A DNA stretch of 39,149 bases from assembly GCF_001949145.1 (NCBI RefSeq), contig NW_019091481.1:143479-182627 (forward strand), written 5' to 3'. Position 1 is the first letter of the stretch. The number at the start of each line of letters is the position of its first letter. Of the stretch, positions 10,401 through 19,000 are shown piece by piece. Both the position numbers and the translations under genes were made by a program. The stretch comes from Acanthaster planci (lineage: Eukaryota; Echinodermata; Asteroidea; Valvatida; Acanthasteridae). The notes beneath the pieces were generated by a model. The model was given only the letters and a program-made list of their open reading frames with translations, ran no database searches and was not told the origin of the DNA.

Positions 10401-13106
10401 GCATTTTGCACAGTGTGCAACGCCCTTTGTTAGTCACACGGGTCAAAATGATTGCACGAAGCACATCGCTATCAATACACACACTCGGGCAGCATAACAT
10501 GCAAGGAATACAAGTCTACCATGAAAAGGGCTTGCCATCTGTTGGCCGTGAATGACGATATTCTGTGCACTGCTGCGATGAAAAGTACTTTTTTGGAAAT
10601 CTGAATGTTTGCAACTCTGTAAGTTTAACCAGAGTTGTTGTTCTTATTTTCTCACATCCACTGCAGACTTCCCAAGCCATATTCCTGATTTTCTCAGTTC
10701 AAGGCAGTGGTCAGTTTGAAGGTTTTGGCAGGATGACTTCTGATCTGCAGTACAAGCAGACAATAGACTGGAGAGACAGTTGTATGAGGAATGGTGCAGA
10801 GTTTGGAGTGCAGTGGATGAAAAGGTTAGATGAATGTGTGATTGATACATGTATCATTGCAGTTCTATAAACCCTGTGGCTAGTATTTTGGCAACAGCAG
10901 TTTTTCACAGTTTTGAACCCACAGGTTAACTTAATTTAATATTTGCATCGGAAAAACAATATTGTATTTGTGCTTTTCATTGTGATTTGGGCATGGGTCA
11001 TTCCATGAGGTTGGGGCACAATTTGTGATGGTGTCTTTGTTACATCGGTTACTTTTACCACATGTTATGACCTGTTGAGTAGGCCATTTACTCTGTAAAA
11101 ATAACACACACCTCTGCATTCAGCCTTGCAAGATGTATAACTATGTCAATATGGAATCCACATGCTGGGAAATAGCTGTTCATTTTTATGGAACCCATGT
11201 TACAATTGACACCCTCACAAATTGTGCCCCAACCTCATGGAATGACCCCGATATTCGAAAACTGTACATGTGAAGAAGTACAGCTTTGTAATGAAGGTAA
11301 TACTCTAATCCCTTCATGAAGTTTACCAGTGTTGCATTGAATCTTGTGTAGACTATTACCTGGAAACCTTGCATGTGACTTTACATTGTTACTCATACTA
11401 TCATGGGTATGACCAACCCTATCATTATCCTAAAAAATCAGAGGATATTGTTATCTGTTTACACTTATTTATGCCACAGAAAAAGTTGATGAAGTGTTTA
11501 ATGTAAACTTAATTTGTTTGAATTTTCCTCCATCCTTTTAGATGTGAATTTTTTATAATGCGTTGGAAATATTTAATAACCTTTAACNNNNNNNNNNNNN
11601 NNNNNNNNNNNNNNNNNNNNNNNNNNNNNNNNNNNNNNNNNNNNNNNNNNNNNNNNNNNNNNNNNNNNNNNNNNNNNNNNNNNNNNNNNNNNNNNNNNNN
11701 NNNNNNNNNNNNNNNNNNNNNNNNNNNNNNNNNNNNNNNNNNNNNNNNNNNNNNNNNNNNNNNNNNNNNNNNNNNNNNNNNNNNNNNNNNNNNNNNNNNN
11801 NNNNNNNNNNNNNNNNNNNNNNNNNNNNNNNNNNNNNNNNNNNNNNNNNNNNNNNNNNNNNNNNNNNNNNNNNNNNNNNNNNNNNNNNNNNNNNNNNNNN
11901 NNNNNNNNNNNNNNNNNNNNNNNNNNNNNNNNNNNNNNNNNNNNNNNNNNNNNNNNNNNNNNNNNNNNNNNNNNNNNNNCCACTGATATGGCTCCGCTTT
12001 CGGAGTCCCCGGCTGGTAGTGGTTAACACTGACTTAAGATGTGTTGTCTTGTTCTTGTCATAGAGCTAGTGTGAGTTTTGATCAGACACGTGCCATACTG
12101 AACCCCTGGAATGACAATCTGAGAGTACATGTCAGCAGAGATGGACAGGTGAATTTATAGATACAAATAAGTGCAAATAAAAAATCTGCTCAGTGATGTT
12201 GTAAAATACAAATATTTTGATACTTTGTAGGACATCATAAAGATAGAATACACCATTAGCTTTTTGCTGCAATTCAACAATACCAACTGATTTTGCTGTT
12301 TACAATTTGCTGCAGCTATCACTCCAACTCGTACATGGATTTGATGGGTTCACCACCCATGAGACCTTGTGAGATTTTTATTGCATTTAAGTACGCATCG
12401 TCACCCCAAATTCTCAGAATTGGAGCTGCTTTTTATTTGGGAGAAATAAATCAAAAGAGATTTCAGGTGGGGATTATACAGCTTTGTAGAAATTTAGCAA
12501 ATTCAAGCAAATAGAACATGTAAAATTAAGTGACCTGTACGTTGATGAAATTAACTATGTCATTCAAGATATTGTGTAGTGGAGAGTTCCATCTTATGTA
12601 ATGTTCAATAAAAATCACCAACTTTTTAAAATCTTCATTAGGAGTTGGAGCCATCAGTAGGACAAAATCTTCTTCAGTTGTGGGCTCAAACCACATCCTG
12701 TCCGGGAGATGAACACTTATCAATGACATGTTGGGGTCAAGAGGCTAGAGGTCAACGAGGACATCACCTTAGTTTAGACACTCAGCATGGCATTCAGTCC
12801 CACAGTCCACAAATCATGATGCATGGCCAGAATTGGCATGGAGACACCAGACTTCAACCACTTGCACATTCATCACCAGCATACAACCAGGGGCCAGCAG
12901 CCTACTGCAAAAAAGAGGTGGGACCAGCAGGTGATGGTTCAACAGATGATAATCAGAGCACTGAAGGGACAGTACCCAAAGGGCAAAGATGGTCAATTGA
13001 TGATGGAAGCGAGAGTGGAATAACAGCTTATGAATGTGAATATCAATCACCAGATGGATTCTATCCACCTCAAGTGCCTTATAGTCAAGACAATTATCAG
13101 ACATAA
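135..13106 (+). CDS. YTHDC2: YTHDC2, 3'-terminal 20 exons (5' end outside window)
   Basis: YTHDC2 is a 3'-5' RNA helicase and m6A reader that drives the meiotic programme in germ cells. Exons, all with GT-AG borders and matching phases: 135-261, 692-757, 1253-1428, 1625-1806, 2117-2197, 2349-2431, 2758-2863, 3084-3203, 4901-5066, 5653-5759, 6249-6343, 6667-6843, 7310-7447, 7897-8125, 8521-8713, 9085-9210, 9310-9665, 10667-10824, 12064-12148, 12642-13106. Together they give 1,077 residues plus a TAA stop. Order: ankyrin repeats, helicase C lobe ([19 protein letters not shown]), HA2/ratchet and OB region, serine-rich linker, YTH domain, unusual tail. The order and near-continuous similarity match vertebrate YTHDC2, where ankyrin repeats interrupt the helicase core. 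The R3H domain and helicase N lobe must lie upstream of base 1. The assembly gap loses no exon, because the exons on either side join in phase and keep the family spacing. Confidence 0.95.
1625..2863 (+). other. YTHDC2: YTHDC2 helicase C-terminal (RecA2) lobe
   Basis: Four exons encode the second RecA-like lobe. Visible motifs are [10 protein letters not shown] (motif IV region), [14 protein letters not shown] (motif IVa), [17 protein letters not shown] with DSGKVKE (motif V and following strand) and [14 protein letters not shown] (motif VI). The two arginines of the QRxGRAGR signature, needed for ATP hydrolysis in DEAH helicases, are intact, so the enzyme looks active as far as it is visible here. 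Motif VI is split by the intron between 2431 and 2758. Confidence 0.93.
3418..3709. repeat. Two tandem ~145-bp diverged repeats in a YTHDC2 intron
   Basis: Unit one (about 3418-3556) and unit two (about 3566-3709) share the same order of blocks: g-cagtc-aca, cagtgctggata, a TTCTCTTC stretch, gtgtcat-gcagc and ttgaggaatgctat-tcaacttcatga. Indels differ between the units, so the duplication is old. Confidence 0.75.
4449..4511. repeat. Short inverted repeat (hairpin) in a YTHDC2 intron
   Basis: An arm reading tacaactgtagatttgt is followed ~22 bases later by its near reverse complement acaaatctacagttattgta. It is probably part of a degraded palindromic repeat. Confidence 0.65.
5168..5248. repeat. 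Degenerate TTGGG/TTTGG-type simple repeat
   Basis: A T/G-only stretch with irregular units such as ttgggttgg and tttgattt. It is strongly strand-biased, lies inside a YTHDC2 intron and has no coding content. Confidence 0.7.
7762..7841 (+). pseudogene. Decayed duplicate of the following YTHDC2 exon start
   Basis: This segment aligns with the intron end plus the first part of exon 7897-8125. Both contain tttatcaaacc, ggtttcagca, a tacaag block, gtgtc and tgtagctct or tagtagctct in the same order. The true copy has the acceptor ccctag before gtttcag, whereas here the bases are cctttg and the splice acceptor is lost. Small indels break the frame. It is a tandem partial exon duplication that has become a relic. 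Confidence 0.75.
8901..8932 (+). repeat. Relic of a hammerhead stem-II-like repeat motif, copy 1
   Basis: It contains gaaagattctgctaggat, an 18-base exact match to 38950-38967. The gattc/ggatg arms around a tgcta loop form only a weak stem, and what follows (ttcaag) no longer resembles the GAAA box. See copy 2. Confidence 0.4.
10293..10510 (+). pseudogene. Broken BED/hAT-type zinc-finger transposase fragment
   Basis: From an ATG, the frame reads a short basic leader, [16 protein letters not shown], then [11 protein letters not shown] one-base frame change follows, and the next frame reads [19 protein letters not shown]. Joined, the blocks show a C-x2-C...H-x5-H arrangement seen in zinc fingers of transposon-derived genes. 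In the first frame TAG and TGA stops fall just after the CxxC. No downstream transposase domain was found, so this is a short dead fragment inside the YTHDC2 intron 9666-10666. The family (BED versus a related type) is inferred from the pattern. Confidence 0.6.
11588..11979. other. Assembly gap (392 N)
   Basis: This is a run of undetermined bases in the YTHDC2 intron 10825-12063. Open frames across it are artefacts. The exons on both sides join in phase, so no coding loss is implied. Confidence 1.
12642..13106 (+). other. YTHDC2: YTHDC2 last coding exon with long C-terminal tail
   Basis: The first ~20 residues ([16 protein letters not shown]) match the very end of vertebrate YTHDC2. The frame then stays open for about 130 more residues before TAA at 13104-13106. 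The tail is low-complexity and hydrophilic, rich in Gln, His, Ser, Gly and Asp, and ends with Tyr/Pro-rich residues ([14 protein letters not shown]). It looks disordered, with no recognisable domain. Confidence 0.8.
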
Positions 13107-13367
13107 CAACCTAAACAGTATATTGAATATTCAAGGTTCATTGATGGCCAAAGAGACAAGTTGATTTTTTTCTTGGGAGAATGTGTGTAATAAGATTGTT
13201 CTCCTTTGTATCTCATGCTTGCACATCTCATGTGGCCAAATATATGTGTTGTTAGATTTTCTTATCAATTCTGTGTTCCATTATAATATGAGATAGCTTA
13301 TCTCCAGAGTTTATTGACCATGAACCTTGAATTAGTTTCTTTTAGTAGTAACCTTGAGATTGAGGAT

Positions 13368-13373
13368 AATAAA
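13368..13373 (+). terminator. Candidate proximal poly(A) signal of YTHDC2
   Basis: AATAAA lies 262 bases after the YTHDC2 stop codon. It is the first canonical hexamer downstream. Others exist further on, so use is uncertain. Confidence 0.5.
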
Positions 13374-15452
13374 TCCTTAAATAACATTTATGCAGCCTCC
13401 AACATGTCGAAACCAAAAGATTTGTTGCTGTTGACTGGTTCTTTTTACATGCTTAGATTATAAAACTACTGAAATTGTTGATCTTTGCTGAATTCCTTCA
13501 AATCTTAGGAAACATGCAGTGGTTATTGAAGAATTTCCTGTGATTTAGATTATCAGAATTATTGAGGGTTTAAGAAATTATTGCATGGAATTTCAAAAGG
13601 AGGCTCAGAGTCCTGGTAACTGTTACAGATTTGATGAGTTGTGTTTGAATTTGAGATGGCTCTTTCTTGTTAATGTCATTTGGATGAATTAAGGCCATAT
13701 TTCTGATACTGCCAATCAATTAAGATTTCTGTTAGGAATTCTCATCTTAATTGGGCATTAATGCACACAATCAAATTAATTATAAAGTGAGTGCTCACAT
13801 TGTTGAAAGTTTTGTGAATCCAGTTTTGTCAGTGTTTGAATTCACAAATTATAATTCTTATCATAAAGGGTGGAAAGATTCAGTTGCGATGATAAGATAT
13901 TCATTATTGTACATTTCTGTCATTTTATGAAATGATAAAAGTGAAAAAAACGTTCACATAAACTTATTCAGACCGAAAGGGCATTCAAACAATACCCAAA
14001 CTGTTTTTACCTTTTTAACATTAGGTTGGCTTCATGTGCAAAGTCATGACCAAGATGTGTAAATCAGTCAGTTCTCAAATAATGGTATTCTGAGTCCAGG
14101 AATTTGAACCAACAAATGAATTTACGATTGAGGTTAAAATTACTTAACTGAATGCAAACATTATAGGAAGTACTTAGTGCATTGGAAACAAATCTGACTT
14201 GCAGCTATTTATCAGTGTATACACAATCTGACAGATTCTTGGGCCGTGTTTGTTCCACACGGATCTGGATCATTGATGTATCGTTGGTTTACAGACACCA
14301 AAACTCGCCTATAATGGGAACCAGTGTAAGGATCACTGATCGCAATCCAGATTTATATGAAATAAACAAGCCCTTAGAACATTCCCTCTGATGACAGCGT
14401 TTAAAGTAAACTTTTGTAGACCCTAAGCTTTACTCTTCTGTACACCTGTCTGGTCAATTCAATTGTGTCGCAAGGTTTGCAAAAGAATGAATGAATGTGT
14501 AAAAGTTTAATCATCCTTTGGAAACACTTGTGAAATGCTAAGCAAACATAGCAGTCCATGTCCCTGTTTGTTCTTATTATTAAGGAGACTGATTAAGCAC
14601 CAGAATATCCATTGTAGTTATGGATTGTCCTTGTTTTCATCAAATTGTAGAGTTTTAAAATTACATTCAGGGTAAAAATAAGTATGTAGAGTTTATTGAA
14701 GGTCTAAGGTATGATATTTATATTGCCAGTTTATAACTACAGAGTTCATTTTTGTTCTTTTGAAGACATCATATTCAATTACCATGTATTTTTGTTTGAA
14801 GTCATTTTAGTTTTCTTACATAGTCTTCAACCCTTGAGTTGTAGATGCAGCAGCCATCCAGAAGTTGATATAACTAAAATACAAATGTACACTGTACTTG
14901 TAGCCATACAAGATATTCATCACCCATTTTGTTTGCCACATGATTGACAGGCAGGGTCTTTAAAATCATATAATTCATTTGAGAGCTTTGAAAATGATGC
15001 CATTTTGTTTGGTACTTTTTGTATTATACATGCTTTCTTGGGTCTGTGCAAACAAAGTCCTTGTTTACCAAGTCCTTGTTTTGAGGAAAAGCTGTAATCA
15101 TATAGCACTGAAGGTACAGGATGTTAGCCAAAGTATTTCATCCTACATGCAGTCATAAAATAATAAGAGGCACAGTATTAACCGTGTTTGACTTCTTAAA
15201 ACTCATAGAAAGTCCTCACCAAATGTCATATCTACCACATACAGATTTGATATCTTGATTTCATGTGGCAGCATGTGTTACATGTATTTCTAGCCTGTAT
15301 ATTCTGAAGCGCTTTTTTCTAACTTCTCTCTAAGAAGTTCAAGTTACAATCATAGAGACATTGAGAGAGAAACAGGAAATCTGTTGCCTGGCCTTACCGT
15401 GATCGTTGTGTTACGCCTTTGAAATTGTTCCTACTAGTACCAGGGTAGTAGT

Positions 15453-15587
15453 CAAGACCATCATAAGACCAAACACAAGTAACAGTGTGAACAATGACAA
15501 AAGAATGCTTTTGCTGCAATTCACTTGAATAGCTTGTGACTTGAATGCAGAGTGGAGGTCTTGTGTTGGTCTTGTGATGGTTTTGTG
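15453..15587. repeat. Inverted repeat with ~27-bp arms
   Basis: The left arm is caagaccatcataagaccaa (15453 onward). The right arm ends near 15587 and its reverse complement reads cacaaaaccatcacaagacc. The arms are ~80 bases apart and could form a long hairpin. Confidence 0.65.
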
Positions 15588-15909
15588 AAGGTCTTATAGG
15601 CATAGGTTGGCACTAAATTAACAATAGTTTTAGGGTTCTTGTATCATAGGTACTCATGTGCCTGGTGACCACAATCTTTGGAAGCTTCCAGGTTTGTGTT
15701 CATGTTGAAACATATGTTATGTCAATGATGGCTGAACTTAAGAACAGTTATATAGGAATGTTTTTATCAAGACTTCGTACATTTGGTTTGAAAATGGAGA
15801 AAATTTGATGAACTTTGAATAAAACCTGTCTAAACCCGTCAGTTGAAAAACTTGTGTGTATTGTGCTTTTTGTTCAGGGTATGGTTTCAAATTCGCTGTA
15901 AACTACTGG

Positions 15910-15929
15910 TTTTTTTTTTTTTTTTTTTT
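15910..15929. repeat. 20-base poly-T tract upstream of NDUFA13
   Basis: This is an uninterrupted run of 20 T about 95 bases before the NDUFA13 start codon. It could be a nucleosome-excluding promoter tract or the reversed tail of a retroposon; neither is shown. Confidence 0.9.
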
Positions 15930-16023
15930 CAATTGCTGCACGTACTACGCGCAACTTGGGTGGTGGTTTGCTGTCGCATATATGGCGTTCAACTTCACTA
16001 GCGCCCTCTTGGGCTTCGTGAAT

Positions 16024-19000
16024 ATGGCGTCGACTTTCAAGCAGGATATGCCGCCGAAAGGTGGCTATCCACCAATTGATTACAAGCGAGTTCTTCCCAA
16101 GAGGGGAATGTCTGGTAATGAAGATGATTGTTTTTCATATTTAAAACAGTTAGTGTTCTTTTATGAGATATTTTCCAGAGTTCCTTTCGCAAAAATATGT
16201 GCTGAAATTGTCAAAAAATTGTCCGAATATTGGGCATGGTATTTAGCCTAGGGTAGGCATTATTACTCCCTCCCCCAGAACCGCGAGCCGCACTCCGTAC
16301 GCAGAGTGTGCCTTGCAGTTCTGTGAGTAAGCCTACATGTAGGATAGGCCTAGAGACTGTTTCAAAATTGAGCAAATTCTGCAAGTAGGGCCTACATATA
16401 CTGGTACTGGTAGTACTAGTAGGCCCAGGGGGGCTAGTACTAGTACTACGGCCTAGTAGTAGTACTAGGCCTAGTCATGCTGGTACTAGTAGTAGTACTA
16501 GTAGTACTACTATTACTAGGCCTAGTACTAAAGTAGGAGGTAGTGGACTGTGTACATGTACATGGCTCTCTTTTACAATCTGTTACAATCTGTCTCTTTT
16601 CTGTCGCCACCACAGCCCTACATCCATGACATCAGTACATGTACCTGTGGGGCTAGTGGCCTCCCGGCCCATACATGTACATGTACAGTACCTCCTACTT
16701 TAGTACTAGGCCTTGGCCCTAGTACTACTACCATGACTACTGAAGAGGTGGCTCTCTTTTACAGTCTGTCTCTTTTCTGTCGCCACCACAGCCCTACTTC
16801 AAGGCATGTCTTAAATCATGCCTGAAATCCAAACTGCAGTATTGTCACAAACTTTGAATCCTAATAATATCTTCCGAAATGAGAATGACTCGACAATTTT
16901 ATTTACACCGGCGTATTCCTCAGAGTTTGAACTTTTATATGAGCACCCAAAAGCTTTCCCAAACCGTATATTTTCCGATGTATGGTGCCTTAAAAACCAG
17001 GCCTATAATATTTTTATGCTGACCATGGGCGGCCCCATTTTCAAAACCAAAGTAGCGCTTCTTGCATCGGGTTTCAAGGCACCCGACAGGTGCTCTGGTA
17101 TAGCTTGTACCATACAAAACTGGTTCTCTATCACATCTTGCGTGACAGACGAACAAGGAACCGGTGAAATTAAATTTGAATAACACATGCATGTCACTGT
17201 ATCATGCTGCACTCATGCTGTGGGCGCACTGTACACAAGCAAAGCGCACACGAAACTAAGCAATATTGTGACAACATGAATTATGCATCTACGGCACCTG
17301 TCGGGTGCCTTGACTTCTGGCACAAGAAGGGCTGCTCTTGTTTTTCAAAACGGCGCCGCCCATGGTCAGCATATAAATATCACAGGCCGGGTTTTTCAAG
17401 GCCTCATACAGTACATCAAAAAGCTTTAGGGTGCTCATATAAAAGTCCAAACCCTGAGGAATTCGCTGGTTTAAATAAAATTGTGGAGTCATTCTAAATT
17501 CAGAAGATATTAGCATTCAAAGTTTGTGACAATCCTGCAGTTTGGATTTCAGGCATTTAAGACATGCCTTGAAGTAGGACTGTGGTGGCCACAGATTAAG
17601 AGCCACTATACAGCCCTACGTGTGGGCCTAGGGAGGCCACATTACAGTGTGACGTCTGTGTTGAGCGCAATCTTTGAAAGTGCACAAATATCAATTTTGT
17701 GCGCATAATTTTTAAGTTTGTCGCAACTACGGATATTGTAGGAGACTAATATCAACTACACGTTTGCATGATTTTGTCGGTTCTTGTCCGCATGTGATGT
17801 GTGTGCTGCATGTACAGTACTTATATATATTGTACAGCATGATAAGTTTACAGGGCAGTGGCATGTACATCATACCGGCCGACCGCGAGAAATTTGATTC
17901 AGACTTTTCTTCCCTCTGGAAAAATTCCTCATGAAAGCTTTTAAGTTCCCCCGTTGACATTTAATTCAAAAAATTCTTAGAGCTGTTCGCATATCAATTA
18001 GAAATAAATTTGCGATAAAAGTAAGATCCCAGACAAATTAGATAACAATCAGGGAAAATAAGGATATTGAAATGACACCCAAAACTACCAATTACCTAGC
18101 CTTTACTCCAGACAACAGTTTCCCTGCTTGGTCTGCACAGATTTAATTACAATACGCACAACCGTATAAATATTGCTTAAGGAAAGTGGCACAAATTTAA
18201 TATGTACACTTTCAAAGATTGCTCTGTGCTATCTCCACCTGCCCACCCTTGACATGCTTGAGCGATGCCCACACATCTACTGCAAGCTAAAACTAGGCTT
18301 GAAGTCCTTGAATTGAACATGTTTGAGGTTTAGTATGATGTGTCATTTGTTTGGAGCCCTCAAGCAGTGGTTGGCCATGGTCCAGGTATTGTAGGCTGCA
18401 TCAAATATCACTCTGTCATGTCTGTAGCATACACATGCGTGAACTTACCAAATTGTCAAAAAGTTATAATGCCTTAAGAAATCTTGAACCAGCACAATAA
18501 ACTACCACCAAGTATACCAAGGGTCAGAATTTAAGTTCACCTTTGTAAAGTACTGTGGATTTGTTGTCTTGTTTTGAAAAGTTGGTAGGCCTAGTGGCCT
18601 CCATTTTATATTTTCAGCTGAAAATAATTCTGCGCCCAGGATAAATGCAATGTGGAACTAGAGGTTTGACGGTTGTTAAAACAACCGCAGGCTGTTTCAG
18701 GATTTTTGAGGAAGCATTTAAAAAAATTAAACTAGGAAAATAGCAGAATGAATAGTAAACATTAACATTTCGGATTGAGAAGAGTGCTGAGCACTGGCTC
18801 TTGATAAACATCTTTGAAATCTGTAGTGGAAAGTGAAGTATTCAAAAATCAATAAAAAATACTTGATGACGTCCTCATAACGTCATAAATTTAGCCAAAT
18901 GTTTTTATCAAGGTCTTGGTTGGCTGTAACTTTGATGATGACCACACATCTCAAAATTACCCTAATGGTGGGTTGAAAATGTGTACAAAGTCAATGGGCT

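Larger units (their letters stand above)
9552..12148 (+). other. YTHDC2: YTHDC2 YTH (m6A-binding) domain, three exons
   Basis: The domain starts at [10 protein letters not shown] in exon 9310-9665. It continues with [18 protein letters not shown] in exon 10667-10824 and ends with [17 protein letters not shown] in exon 12064-12148. Two tryptophans line up with the methyl-adenosine cage of the family: one in NGLWCVSPS and one in TIDWRDSC. The third cage position, leucine in human YTHDC2 by my alignment from memory, appears to be methionine here. The domain therefore looks competent to bind m6A. Confidence 0.88.
13107..15909 (+). other. YTHDC2 3' UTR and downstream spacer
   Basis: No coding frame with family resemblance was seen. 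AATAAA poly(A) signals occur at 13368-13373, 14361-14366 and 15818-15823. The first would give a ~280-base 3' UTR and the last a ~2.7-kb one, so the true end cannot be chosen from sequence. An inverted repeat lies at 15453-15587. Confidence 0.6.

Noticed and set aside
11558-12029. Long open frames on both strands
   Set aside because: They run through the block of undetermined bases and are artefacts.
12814-13104. 96-codon reverse open frame opposite the YTHDC2 tail
   Set aside because: It is a shadow of the forward coding exon, whose frame continues directly from conserved residues.
15856-16023. Upstream part of the long open frame before NDUFA13
   Set aside because: It crosses a poly-T tract coding for a phenylalanine run and is not conserved in the family; only the ATGs at 15982 and 16024 are plausible starts.
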